This document shows positions 28,372-36,273 of a stretch of 40,388 nucleotides of DNA, piece by piece. The stretch lies in the NCBI GenBank assembly GCA_023954655.1, contig JAGSHH010000006.1, positions 1 to 40,388 of the forward strand, in the 5' to 3' direction. Below the pieces are notes generated by a model. The model saw only the letters and a program-made list of their open reading frames with translations. It did no database searches and was not told the DNA's origin. Made by a program: the position numbers and the translations under genes. Every line of letters starts with the position of its first letter. The stretch's first letter is position 1. This stretch comes from Colwelliaceae bacterium. GTDB lineage: Bacteria > Pseudomonadota > Gammaproteobacteria > Enterobacterales > Alteromonadaceae.

Positions 28372-28779
28372 TTATTCTCTAAAAGCCAAGTGTTGGGAGA
28401 TATTATCGGTAATTTCTATCCATTCAACTTTTGATTGAGTAAATATATGCGCATCAGGCTTGGCATCTACTTTAGTATCAAAAGCAGCCAAAGCTATTTC
28501 AATGGTAGAAGCTTTTCGATTATATTTTGATTCAAAAATAAGACTTGAACCACAATTTTGGCAAAACTTTCTCACCGTCTTATTTTCTGCCTGAAATGAC
28601 TTTAGTAATTCTTTTCCACGTAACCAATGTAAATCAGACACTTTTACTTCAACAAAAGTAGAAAATGCAGCACCATGAAATTTTTGGCACATTTTACAAT
28701 GGCAATGTGCAATAGAAGGTAATAAATTATCTACAGAAAACGATATTTTTCCACATAAACAGCTACCTGTATTTTTCAT
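28372..28779 (-). CDS. GFA family (CENP-V/GFA domain) zinc-binding protein
   Basis: A 135-aa cytoplasmic protein with the full metal-binding pattern of the glutathione-dependent formaldehyde-activating-like family: CLC (C7, C9), HCHCKMC (C26, C28, C31) and CQNC (C73, C76). The name comes from a founding member; most relatives have no proven enzyme activity, so none is claimed here. It starts 6 bp after the unknown 97-aa gene, suggesting they share an mRNA. Confidence 0.85.
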   Translation of the reverse strand: MKNTGSCLCGKISFSVDNLLPSIAHCHCKMCQKFHGAAFSTFVEVKVSDLHWLRGKELLKSFQAENKTVRKFCQNCGSSLIFESKYNRKASTIEIALAAFDTKVDAKPDAHIFTQSKVEWIEITDNISQHLAFRE

Positions 28780-28785
28780 ATACGC

Positions 28786-29079
28786 TTAGCCGGTTTGTTG
28801 GTCATTATATAAATCTATTTCATTTTCTTGGCTAATTTCTACCACAGAGACAGCCACTTCCATACCGTCTACCATCCATTTTTTTGTGTAGCTGTTATAT
28901 AAAACTCTAGCAATTAACGTTTTTAATGAATCATCACTGTAACTTACTATCATATTACAAATGTGGTTATGGACTTCTTGGTAATCAGGAATTGCGACAT
29001 GAACAGGTTCAATTTTTTTACCTGTTAAGCTTCGTTTTGTATACCAATCTTTGGGAATTATTTTAAACATCCTTGCCAT
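28786..29079 (-). CDS. Unrecognised 97-aa protein
   Basis: A soluble, mixed helix/strand protein (begins MARMFKIIPKDWYTKRS; contains SLKTLIARVLYNSYTKKWMVDGMEVAVSV-type strands). No signal peptide, cysteine-rich motif or known domain that I can name. A good AAGGATG ribosome site supports the start. It sits between a solute-binding-like gene (96 bp upstream) and the GFA gene (6 bp downstream), all on the minus strand. Function unknown. Confidence 0.6.
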   Translation of the reverse strand: MARMFKIIPKDWYTKRSLTGKKIEPVHVAIPDYQEVHNHICNMIVSYSDDSLKTLIARVLYNSYTKKWMVDGMEVAVSVVEISQENEIDLYNDQQTG

Positions 29080-29175
29080 GAAACATCCTTATTAAAACAA
29101 TACAACATCCTTTATCATTATAAATAATAGATGAAGATTTTAAAAATCACATTATTATTTATATAATTTTTATTA

Positions 29176-29949
29176 TTACTGGTTATTTAATACGCCTTGA
29201 TAACTGTTAGGGTTATTATGTTGATTGATAATTGACATTATTTCATTTATGTCATGCTTTTGAGAAAATTTTAATGAAAAAGCAAGATAAGATGGTTCTG
29301 CTGTTTTAGATATTTCCATGATTGTTGCTTTATTTTCTATCTTCATACTTTTTATTGCAGAGGCTGCGGCATATGCATCTGAAATCACTAAGTCGACTCG
29401 ATCAAGCAACAACATATTTAAGGCATCTTCAAGTTTTGTTACTTCAACTACATTGACAATATTTTTGCTTTTTGCTCTTTCAAATGGTTTCCCTAGTAAT
29501 ACCGCTCTAACCTTTGCAACAGATTTTTTAGATTTTATGTCATCAAAACCAGTGAATTCAAAGTTATCACTTTTTCTTTTTATTAATACTGAACCATTAA
29601 AGTTAACTAAAGGCTTTCGTGGGAAAGCTAAAACTTGTGAACGCTCTTTTGTATATAGTGCAGGCATAATGCCATCAGCTTGGCCAATTATCACTTGTTT
29701 CATAGCTCTGGCCCAAGGCAATATAGTCACTTTAACATTTAAAATAGAATCTTCATTAACTTGATTTAGCATATCAATAATTAATCCAGAACTTTTATCT
29801 TCTGAGTTTCGATAAATTAATGGCTTCAATTCAGGCGCAACGATATTTATTTGTATTTCATTAATGGCAGTACTGTCATCTTGAGCAAATACATTTGGAC
29901 AGCCCAATAAAATCACTAATAATAGAAAAATTGGTCTCTTAAAAGTCAT
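29176..29949 (-). CDS. Periplasmic solute-binding-like protein (SBP family 3 type)
   Basis: A 257-aa exported protein with a signal peptide (about 1-22, ending NVFA). The pattern fits amino-acid-type substrate-binding domains: GLIIDMLNQV, then LPWARAMKQVIIGQADGIMPALYTKERSQVLAF, and a later LEDALNMLLLDRVDLVISD. No transporter genes adjoin. The ATG begins one base after the stop codon of the DEAD-box helicase, so translation of the two is probably coupled, an odd pairing of a cytoplasmic helicase and a periplasmic protein. Ligand unknown. Confidence 0.8.
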   Translation of the reverse strand: MTFKRPIFLLLVILLGCPNVFAQDDSTAINEIQINIVAPELKPLIYRNSEDKSSGLIIDMLNQVNEDSILNVKVTILPWARAMKQVIIGQADGIMPALYTKERSQVLAFPRKPLVNFNGSVLIKRKSDNFEFTGFDDIKSKKSVAKVRAVLLGKPFERAKSKNIVNVVEVTKLEDALNMLLLDRVDLVISDAYAAASAIKSMKIENKATIMEISKTAEPSYLAFSLKFSQKHDINEIMSIINQHNNPNSYQGVLNNQ

Positions 29950-29950
29950 C

Positions 29951-31303
29951 TTATTCTACTTCAGGCTTATTATCGGCATCAATTTCATCAAGTGGTTTTA
30001 GTTTTTTCTTTCTCATAACTGGCATGTCCCCTACATCTTGGGAAAAAAACGTTTTCTTTTGGGGTTTGTTCATTTTAGTTTTTTTCTTAACTGAAGTATT
30101 TTTCTTTTTATGGACATTTTCTGCTTTTGAGTGTTTCGGCTTTTTAGGTTTTATTCCGGTAAATTTAGCCTTGAGTCCTTCAATATAATCAAAAGTAAAT
30201 TGTTGTTGTAAAAAAGCTTCAATATTTTTAAAGCTTAACCAATCTTTTGGACCAACTAGGGAGATAGATTCTCCTTTGTTTCCTGCCCTACCTGTTCGTC
30301 CTATACGATGAACAAATTCTTCAGTGTGTTTAGGTAAGTCGAAGTTAATTACATGTGAAACATTAACTAAATCTAAACCACGTGAAGCTAAATCTGTTGT
30401 AATTAAAATCTTCTGCTGACCTTTGGCAAAACCATCCATAATTTGATTTCGCTGGCTTTGATTTAAATCACCACTTAATGCAACAGTACTTAAACCTTCG
30501 GATGTTAACTTATTAGATAATCGTTCTGTATCAGCCCTTGTTGCGGTAAAAATTATTAATTGCTGATAAGTTTCTGTTGATAAAAAGTGCTCAAGTAATG
30601 CTTCTTTATGATCTAAATTATCTGAAAAATAAAAACGTTTGCTGATGTCTTTATGCTCTGTATGTGCCGCACCTATAGCAATTCGCTTAGGTTTAGTTAA
30701 TAACTCCATCGCAAAGTCATTTACTTGTGCATGATCTAACGTTGCAGAAAACATCAATGTTTGTCTTTTACGATGATCCGCAGCGTTATTAATCAGTTTA
30801 AGTTCTTTAGAAAAACCTAAATCAAGCATACGATCTGCCTCATCTAAAATTAACAGCTCTAAGCCTTTTAGATAGAAGTGACCTTTTGTTAAATGATCGG
30901 CTAAGCGCCCTGGTGTAGCAACAAGAAAATGGGGATCTTTCTCCAAAGTTTTAACTTGATCATTAAAATTTTCACCACCTAGAATGAGTACAGCTTTAAA
31001 TTGCGTCCCGGCAGTAAATAAACGTAATTGCGTAAATACTTGTTTTGCCAATTCACGTGTTGGCGTCAGAATTACAACACGAGGATCTCGTTTACTTAAA
31101 GGGCGGTTTTTCATTAAACGTTGTAAAGCTGGAAGGATAAAGGCTAAGGTTTTTCCTGATCCCGTTTTTGAAGATGCGATAAGATCTTGCCCTGTCATGG
31201 CAACAGGTATTGCCTGTTGTTGAATATCTGTCGGTTCGATAAAACCTAAATGTTCAATTGTAGACATCAAACGTTTATCTAATCCAAAATCGCTAAATGG
31301 CAA
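29951..31303 (-). CDS. DEAD-box ATP-dependent RNA helicase (SrmB/RhlE-like)
   Basis: A 450-aa RNA helicase. The start is TTG with AGGAG 6 bp upstream; this start keeps the Q-motif region (FSDFGLDKRL... GFIEPTDIQQQAIP), which the next Met would cut. Motifs in order: SKTGSGKT (I), PTRELA (Ia), TPGR (Ib), DEAD (II), SAT (III), TDLASRGLD (V), HRIGRTGRAG (VI). The Lys-rich tail (about 385-450) is typical of ribosome-assembly helicases. LDHKEALLEHFL and the general layout recall SrmB, but RhlE-type is possible, so no symbol is given. The next gene starts one base after its stop. Confidence 0.92.
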   Translation of the reverse strand: MPFSDFGLDKRLMSTIEHLGFIEPTDIQQQAIPVAMTGQDLIASSKTGSGKTLAFILPALQRLMKNRPLSKRDPRVVILTPTRELAKQVFTQLRLFTAGTQFKAVLILGGENFNDQVKTLEKDPHFLVATPGRLADHLTKGHFYLKGLELLILDEADRMLDLGFSKELKLINNAADHRKRQTLMFSATLDHAQVNDFAMELLTKPKRIAIGAAHTEHKDISKRFYFSDNLDHKEALLEHFLSTETYQQLIIFTATRADTERLSNKLTSEGLSTVALSGDLNQSQRNQIMDGFAKGQQKILITTDLASRGLDLVNVSHVINFDLPKHTEEFVHRIGRTGRAGNKGESISLVGPKDWLSFKNIEAFLQQQFTFDYIEGLKAKFTGIKPKKPKHSKAENVHKKKNTSVKKKTKMNKPQKKTFFSQDVGDMPVMRKKKLKPLDEIDADNKPEVE

Positions 31304-31447
31304 AGCTCACTCCTAACCTTTAATAAAATGAAAAATAAAAATTTTAAACAACCATTATTATAACCTGTTACGAATAACTTTGGGTTAACTATTTACCTTT
31401 GAGTAAAAAGGTTATAAAAATAACAAACCTATTTTGAATGAACCATA

Positions 31448-31918
31448 ATGATGAAAAATACTAAAATACTCCTTGTTCTTTTACTAACCTTCACTTTCAA
31501 TTGTTTTGCTTTCGAAAACAGCCAAGTAATGACGCCAATTAACAATATGTTTGATGCGATGCGCGAGCATAACGGCAAAAAGCTTTTACAACAATTTACC
31601 GAAGAAGCAATACTAGAAAGAGTGAATAAAAAAAATGAAGTAAAAAAATCAGATTTAAGTAAGTTTGCTGAATTTGTTGATAAATCACCCAAACATTTAG
31701 ATGAGCAACTTTTTAATATCACTATCCAAGAAAGTGGAAATTTAGCTAGTGCTTGGACTCCTTTTGCTTTTTACCTTGATGGAAAGCTGAGTCATTGTGG
31801 TATCAATAGCTTCCAACTAATAAAGCAAAACGAACAATGGAAAATACGATATTTAATGGACAATGCTTTTCAAGGAGATTGTCAAAAGTTTATTAAAATG
31901 CATAAAAATAGCCTTTGA
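31448..31918 (+). CDS. Small secreted NTF2-like (SnoaL/DUF4440-type) protein
   Basis: A 156-aa protein with a signal peptide (about 1-22, ending NCFA). The mature part fits the NTF2-like cone fold: MTPINNMFDAMREHNGKKLLQQFTEEAIL helices, then SAWTPFAFYLDGKLSHCGINSFQLIKQNEQWKIRYLMDNAF, with W in the characteristic late strand. Two cysteines (in SHCG and GDCQ) could form a disulfide. The start may be either of two consecutive ATGs; no ribosome site is obvious. Function unknown. The gene is followed directly by a 51-bp tandem repeat. Confidence 0.75.
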   Translation: MMKNTKILLVLLLTFTFNCFAFENSQVMTPINNMFDAMREHNGKKLLQQFTEEAILERVNKKNEVKKSDLSKFAEFVDKSPKHLDEQLFNITIQESGNLASAWTPFAFYLDGKLSHCGINSFQLIKQNEQWKIRYLMDNAFQGDCQKFIKMHKNSL

Positions 31919-31928
31919 ATAAATTTTA

Positions 31929-32051
31929 ACCGTTCTTCCTGAACATAAACGCTCTTTCACATCCGTGTGATCGCGTAATACCGTTCTTCCTGAACATAAA
32001 CGCTCTTTCACATCCATGTGATCGCGTAATACCGTTCTTCCTGAACATAAA
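31929..32051. repeat. 51-bp tandem repeat, two full copies and one partial
   Basis: Units start at 31929, 31980 and 32031, exactly 51 bp apart. Each begins ACCGTTCTTCCTGAAC. The first two are identical apart from one base (CACATCCGTGTG versus CACATCCATGTG); the third stops after about 21 bp, where the terminator begins. Each unit has two small dyads, GTTC-TTCCT-GAAC and CACA-TCCR-TGTG, and the G-to-A change lengthens the second. It probably belongs to a family of intergenic repeats; other genomic copies cannot be checked here. Confidence 0.93.
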
Positions 32052-32073
32052 AAAAGCCGCTAAAGCGGCTTTT
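32052..32073. terminator. Terminator of the peroxiredoxin gene (bidirectional)
   Basis: AAAAGCCGC-TAAA-GCGGCTTTT gives a 9-bp stem. On the minus strand it is followed by a run of seven T, so it mainly serves the peroxiredoxin gene 20 bp away. It directly abuts the 51-bp repeat. Confidence 0.92.
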
Positions 32074-32092
32074 GTTCAAATAACATTAATAA

Positions 32093-32698
32093 TTATAAAG
32101 TATCAGCGTTATCCGTTAAGTATGAAGCAACACCTTCTGGAGAAGCAGTCATACCTTTATCACCTTTATTCCAACCAGCAGGACAAACTTCACCGTGGTC
32201 TTGGTGGAATTGTAAAGCATCAACCATACGTAACATTTCATCAACGTTACGACCTAAAGGAAGATCGTTAACTACTTGATGACGAACATTGCCTTCTTCA
32301 TCGATTAGGAATGAACCACGAAATGCAACACCAGCTTCAGGATGCTCAACATCATAAGCTTGGCAAATAGCATGTTTAGTATCAGCAACTAAAGTATATT
32401 GTACTGGACCAATACCACCTTCGTTTACTGGAGTGTTACGCCATGCATTATGAGAAAATTGTGAATCAATAGAAACACCAATTACTTCTACGCCACGGCT
32501 TTTGAATTCTTCAATTCGATGATCAAATGCTAATAATTCTGAAGGACAAACAAATGTAAAGTCTAAAGGATAGAAAAACACTACCGCTTTTTTGCCTTTA
32601 ATTGCTTCAGATAAAGTATAGCTATCTACGATTTCACCACTTCCTAGAACTGCTGCGGCTGTAAAGTCCGGAGCTGGACGACCAACTAATACACTCAT
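32093..32698 (-). CDS. Typical 2-Cys peroxiredoxin (AhpC/Prx1 type)
   Basis: Reduces hydrogen peroxide and organic peroxides in the cytoplasm. The ORF track begins at a TTG (32710), but the ATG at 32698 has GGAG at proper distance, giving 201 aa that start MSVLVGRPAPDF as in the family. The peroxidatic cysteine is C51 (DFTFVCPSE) and the resolving cysteine C172 (GEVCPAGW). It is followed by a strong terminator. A TTATTG-AGA-CAATAA dyad (32751-32765) lies about 55 bp upstream and may be an operator. grxD lies upstream on the same strand, with sodB divergent beyond it, forming an oxidative-stress cluster. No alkyl hydroperoxide reductase AhpF is adjacent, so reduction probably relies on thioredoxin. 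Confidence 0.94.
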   Translation of the reverse strand: MSVLVGRPAPDFTAAAVLGSGEIVDSYTLSEAIKGKKAVVFFYPLDFTFVCPSELLAFDHRIEEFKSRGVEVIGVSIDSQFSHNAWRNTPVNEGGIGPVQYTLVADTKHAICQAYDVEHPEAGVAFRGSFLIDEEGNVRHQVVNDLPLGRNVDEMLRMVDALQFHQDHGEVCPAGWNKGDKGMTASPEGVASYLTDNADTL

Positions 32699-32750
32699 TT
32701 TTTTCTCCAATGATTTTGTATGTAAAATTAATTTGTTAACACCCCAAATA

Positions 32751-32765
32751 TTATTGAGACAATAA
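32751..32765 (-). promoter_or_regulatory. Dyad upstream of peroxiredoxin
   Basis: TTATTG-AGA-CAATAA is a perfect 6-bp-arm inverted repeat 53-67 bp before the peroxiredoxin ATG. It does not match the OxyR pattern. It is an operator candidate only. Confidence 0.3.
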
Positions 32766-32801
32766 CGAGTTTTTCAATAATTTTTTATAAATATAGAAAA
32801 A

Positions 32802-33134
32802 TTATTCTTCAGAAACTTGTTTTGCAGCGGCTTCTTTAATAAGCGACTGTAATTCACCTTGTTGATACATTTCCATAATAATGTCACAACCACCTACTAA
32901 TTCACCATCAACCCATAACTGTGGGAATGTTGGCCAATCAGCATATTTTGGTAGTTCAGCGCGAATATCTGGATTTTGTAAAATGTCCACAAAAGCGAAT
33001 TTTTCACCACACCCCATTAAAGCTTGTGATGCTTGTGAAGAAAAGCCACAACTTGGCAATTTAGGTGAACCTTTCATATATAACAATATGCCATTGTCAG
33101 CGATTTGTTCTTTAATACGTTCAATAGTATCCAT
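32802..33134 (-). CDS. grxD: Monothiol glutaredoxin GrxD (Grx4)
   Basis: A 110-aa iron-sulfur cluster carrier with the CGFS active site (PSCGFSSQA, C29), and WPTFPQLWVDGELVGGCDI for the glutathione and cis-proline region. The track ORF begins at 33188, but the Met at 33134 has AGAGGT just upstream and starts MDTIERIKEQI like other Grx4 proteins. It lies upstream of the peroxiredoxin on the same strand and divergent from sodB. E. coli Grx4 is about 115 aa, so the length fits. No obvious terminator follows it, so read-through into the peroxiredoxin gene is possible. Confidence 0.95.
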   Translation of the reverse strand: MDTIERIKEQIADNGILLYMKGSPKLPSCGFSSQASQALMGCGEKFAFVDILQNPDIRAELPKYADWPTFPQLWVDGELVGGCDIIMEMYQQGELQSLIKEAAAKQVSEE

Positions 33135-33300
33135 ATCGACCTCTAGTTTAATACTTATTGTGTTAATTAATGGTGACGAGAGCATCAATATTCAACACAA
33201 TAAATACTAATTATTAAAATGTTCTAAGTTAAAACTATTTACCTTGATAAATCCTCTGGCAAAACCTATTTTTTTGGGTAAACTATGCAGAGTTTTTAAT

Positions 33301-33325
33301 ACCTGAGTATTTTACTCGGTTTTTA
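33301..33325 (+). promoter_or_regulatory. Hairpin with T-run in the sodB leader
   Basis: ACCTGAGTA-TTT-TACTCGGT pairs over 8 bp with one bulged T, followed by TTTTT. It lies about 70 bp upstream of the sodB ATG and looks like a small intrinsic terminator or attenuator. Confidence 0.4.
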
Positions 33326-33392
33326 CTAAAAGCAAACAACTTCTTTATTTTTGGGCAAAATAAATATTTCTAATTAATTCCTGGAGAATATA

Positions 33393-33974
33393 ATGGCTAT
33401 CGAATTACCAGCTTTACCTTATGCACAAGACGCATTAGCACCACACATTTCAGCTGAAACTTTAGAGTATCACTACGGCAAACATCATAATACTTATGTA
33501 GTAAAACTAAACGGTTTAATTGAAGGAACTGAATTTGAAGGTAAATCTTTAGAAGATATCGTTAAAACATCTTCTGCAGGCGTTTTTAACAATGCCGCTC
33601 AAATCTGGAACCATACTTTTTATTGGAACAGCTTAAGCCCTAATGGCGGTGGCGAACCAACGGGTGCTTTAGCTGATGCAATTAATGCGAGCTTTGGATC
33701 ATTTGAAGAATTTAAAGCAAAATTTACAGACAGTGCAATTAACAACTTTGGTTCAAGTTGGACTTGGTTAGTAAAAAATGCTGATGGTAGCCTTGCCATT
33801 GTAAATACTTCAAATGCAGCAACACCATTAACAGATGAAGATATTACACCAGTAATAACTGTAGATTTATGGGAACATGCTTATTACATTGATTACCGCA
33901 ATTTACGTCCTAGCTATATGAATGCTTTCTGGGCATTAGCAAACTGGGATTTTGCTTCAGCAAATTTTGCATAA
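33393..33974 (+). CDS. sodB: Iron superoxide dismutase SodB
   Basis: A 193-aa dimeric cytoplasmic enzyme turning superoxide into oxygen and hydrogen peroxide. Metal ligands are H27 (EYHYGKHH), H74 (IWNHTFYW), D158 and H162 (DLWEHAYY). Gln70 before IWNH marks the Fe rather than the Mn type. The length and the [10 protein letters not shown] start equal those of E. coli SodB. TGGAG precedes the ATG. The gene is divergent from grxD, and a hairpin with T-run lies in its leader. A strong terminator follows. Confidence 0.97.
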   Translation: MAIELPALPYAQDALAPHISAETLEYHYGKHHNTYVVKLNGLIEGTEFEGKSLEDIVKTSSAGVFNNAAQIWNHTFYWNSLSPNGGGEPTGALADAINASFGSFEEFKAKFTDSAINNFGSSWTWLVKNADGSLAIVNTSNAATPLTDEDITPVITVDLWEHAYYIDYRNLRPSYMNAFWALANWDFASANFA

Positions 33975-34044
33975 AAAACACTCAAATAAATGATATTTGT
34001 TAAATATATTGCTTAAGTGCTAGGTAATTAACAATTCATTATAG

Positions 34045-34073
34045 AAAAGCTAGGGATTTTCTCTGGCTTTTTT
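34045..34073 (+). terminator. Intrinsic terminator of sodB
   Basis: AAAAGCTAGGGA and TCTCTGGCTTTT form a 12-bp stem (two G-U pairs) with loop TTT, then TT. It lies about 70 bp past the stop. Confidence 0.88.
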
Positions 34074-34200
34074 ATACCTAAATTTCATTATCAAAATACT
34101 GTTCAATAAAAAGTTCAGTTACAAATAAATTCGTAGTTTTACTCCCACCTGAACAAAAAAAGACTAAACTTAAAAATAGTTAATGTAAATTCTCGGTCTT

Positions 34201-34206
34201 TATAAT
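34201..34206 (+). promoter_or_regulatory. -10 element of prkA-yeaH-spoVR
   Basis: TATAAT with no recognisable -35 at the right distance, which would suit an activator or an alternative sigma such as RpoS (inference). Predicted start near 34213, at the base of the folded leader. Confidence 0.45.
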
Positions 34207-34211
34207 ATGTA

Positions 34212-34274
34212 AAGCTGAGCGAGTAAATAACAACGCCTTGTTGTTACTCTCTCTATCTGTCATTTGCTCAGCTT
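34212..34274 (+). other. Structured 5' leader of prkA
   Basis: AAGCTGAGC (34212-34220) pairs perfectly with GCTCAGCTT (34266-34274). Inside, GAGTAA-(ATAA)-CAAC pairs with GTTG-TTACTC (10 bp, a 4-nt bulge, loop GCCTT). The predicted transcript would begin with this structure. The ribosome site GGGGG lies outside it, 20 bp downstream. Confidence 0.6.
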
Positions 34275-34305
34275 GATATGTTTATCAATTTTTTTGGGGG
34301 CAGTT

Positions 34306-36240
34306 ATGGGTATTTTTAAACACTACCAATCTCGTTACGATGAATCAAAAGAAGAAACGTATTCCGTTCAAGAGTTTTTAACCATTTGTCAAAAAGACAA
34401 CTCTGCCTACGCCAGTGCTTCAGAACGTTTGTTAAATGCCATTGGTGAACCAGAAATGATTGATACATCTTCAGAACCTAGGCTAAGTCGAATATTTTCT
34501 AATCGTGTTATTGCTCGATACCCTGCTTTTAAAGAGTTTTATGGCATGGAAGAAGCTATTGAACAAATTGTGTCCTACCTTACACATGCTTCCCAAGGGC
34601 TTGAAGAACAAAAACAAATTCTTTATTTATTAGGACCTGTAGGAGGTGGTAAATCATCACTTGCTGAAAAGTTAAAAGCATTAATGCAAAAAGAACCTGT
34701 ATACGTATTAAGTGTCGATGGTGAACGAAGTCCTGTAAACGACCACCCTTTTTGTCTTTTTGACAAAAATGCTGACGGGAAAATTTTATTAGATGAATAC
34801 AATATCCCCGAACGTTATCTAAAAACCATCATGTCACCTTGGGTTGCTAAACGTTTACATGAGTTTCAAGGGGATATAAGTAAATTTGAAGTAGTAAAAA
34901 TTTACCCCTCAATTTTAGACCAAATAGCTATCGCAAAAACTGAACCTGGTGATGATAATAATCAAGATATTTCAGCACTAGTAGGTAAAGTTGATATCCG
35001 TCAGTTAGAGCACTTTGCTCAAAATGATCCTGACGCATATAGTTATTCTGGTGCCTTATGCCGAGCCAATCAAGGCATGATGGAATTTGTCGAAATGTTT
35101 AAAGCGCCAATCAAAGTGCTTCATCCTTTGTTAACAGCTACTCAAGAAGGTAATTACAACCCAACAGAGGGTTTATCAGCTTTACCATTTGACGGGATTT
35201 TATTAGCTCATTCAAATGAATCCGAATGGCAAACATTCAGAAATAATAAAAATAATGAAGCATTTTTAGACCGAGTTTATATTGTAAAAGTTCCTTACTG
35301 TATGCGGGTATCTGAAGAGGTCAAAATTTATAAAAAACTATTGCAAAATAGTGAGCTAGCTGAGGCACAGTGCGCACCTGACACTTTGGAAACACTTGCA
35401 CAATTTTCAGTATTATCAAGATTAAAAGATCCTGAAAATTCCAGTATTTATTCAAAAATGCGTGTCTATGATGGAGAAAGTTTAAAAGATACCGATCCTA
35501 AAGCTAAATCTTATCAAGAATATACAGATTACGCTGGTATAGACGAAGGTATGTCTGGTCTATCTACCCGTTTTGCTTTTAAAATTCTTTCAAGAGTGTT
35601 TAATTTTGACCATATGGAAGTTGCGGCTAACCCAGTGCATTTATTTTATGTGCTTGAGCAACAAATTGAACGTGAACAATTACCTCAAGAATTAGCCGAT
35701 AGATATCTAGAATTTATAAAAGGTTATTTATCGCCTCAATATATTGAATTTATTGGTAAAGAAATTCAAACCGCTTATCTAGAGTCATACTCTGAATACG
35801 GACAAAACATATTTGACCGCTATGTCACTTATGCTGATTTTTGGATACAGGATCAAGAATATCGAGATGCAGAAACCGGTCAGTTGTTTAACCGAGAAGC
35901 ATTAAATAATGAACTAGAAAAAATAGAAAAACCTGCAGGTATAAGCAACCCGAAAGATTTTCGAAACGAAATAGTTAATTTTGTATTAAGAGCAAAAGCC
36001 AACAACAATGGCAAAAATCCAATCTGGACTAGTTATGAAAAATTAAGAACAGTCATTGAGAAAAAAATGTTCTCAAACACGGAAGACTTATTACCTGTTA
36101 TTTCTTTTAATTCAAAAACTTCTACAGATGATCAACAAAAGCATGATGACTTTGTTGAACGAATGATGAGCAAAGGCTACACCAAAAAACAGGTTCGTTT
36201 ATTATCTGAGTGGTATTTACGCGTTAGAAAATCTTCTTAA
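34306..36240 (+). CDS. yeaG: PrkA-family serine protein kinase YeaG
   Basis: A 644-aa protein, the same length as E. coli YeaG. The track ORF starts at a TTG; the ATG at 34306 is preceded by GGGGG and gives MGIFKHYQSRYDES, matching the family N-terminus. AAA-type PrkA domain: SNRVIARYPAF, then Walker A GPVGGGKSSL (110-119); SPWVAKRLHEF and ISALVGKVDIR follow. Residues 153-164 read DKNADGKILLDE, a full EF-hand-type loop where E. coli has NPQEDAQILEKE. The kinase is linked to starvation and stress survival in enterics; its targets are poorly known. It is first in prkA-yeaH-spoVR, behind a structured leader. Confidence 0.96.
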   Translation: MGIFKHYQSRYDESKEETYSVQEFLTICQKDNSAYASASERLLNAIGEPEMIDTSSEPRLSRIFSNRVIARYPAFKEFYGMEEAIEQIVSYLTHASQGLEEQKQILYLLGPVGGGKSSLAEKLKALMQKEPVYVLSVDGERSPVNDHPFCLFDKNADGKILLDEYNIPERYLKTIMSPWVAKRLHEFQGDISKFEVVKIYPSILDQIAIAKTEPGDDNNQDISALVGKVDIRQLEHFAQNDPDAYSYSGALCRANQGMMEFVEMFKAPIKVLHPLLTATQEGNYNPTEGLSALPFDGILLAHSNESEWQTFRNNKNNEAFLDRVYIVKVPYCMRVSEEVKIYKKLLQNSELAEAQCAPDTLETLAQFSVLSRLKDPENSSIYSKMRVYDGESLKDTDPKAKSYQEYTDYAGIDEGMSGLSTRFAFKILSRVFNFDHMEVAANPVHLFYVLEQQIEREQLPQELADRYLEFIKGYLSPQYIEFIGKEIQTAYLESYSEYGQNIFDRYVTYADFWIQDQEYRDAETGQLFNREALNNELEKIEKPAGISNPKDFRNEIVNFVLRAKANNNGKNPIWTSYEKLRTVIEKKMFSNTEDLLPVISFNSKTSTDDQQKHDDFVERMMSKGYTKKQVRLLSEWYLRVRKSS

Positions 36241-36273
36241 TATAAGATTTTAAAAGCATGTAGAGGTGGTTTT

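Larger units (their letters stand above)
33975..34305. other. Region between sodB and prkA
   Basis: 331 bp holding the sodB terminator at its left, a TATAAT and a strongly folded leader for prkA at its right. No gene is seen between. Confidence 0.6.

Noticed and set aside
31929-32051. Possible CRISPR array
   Set aside because: The 51-bp units are directly adjoining with no variable spacers and no cas genes nearby.
32776-32806. AT-only stem AATAATTTTT/AAAAATTATT at the grxD stop
   Set aside because: All A-T pairs, overlaps the stop codon and lacks a T-run, so it is unlikely to terminate.
34264-34305. Upstream TTG start of the prkA ORF (also the long starts of grxD, peroxiredoxin and second receptor)
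   Set aside because: Internal ATGs have strong ribosome sites and match the family N-termini; the extensions are not conserved-looking.
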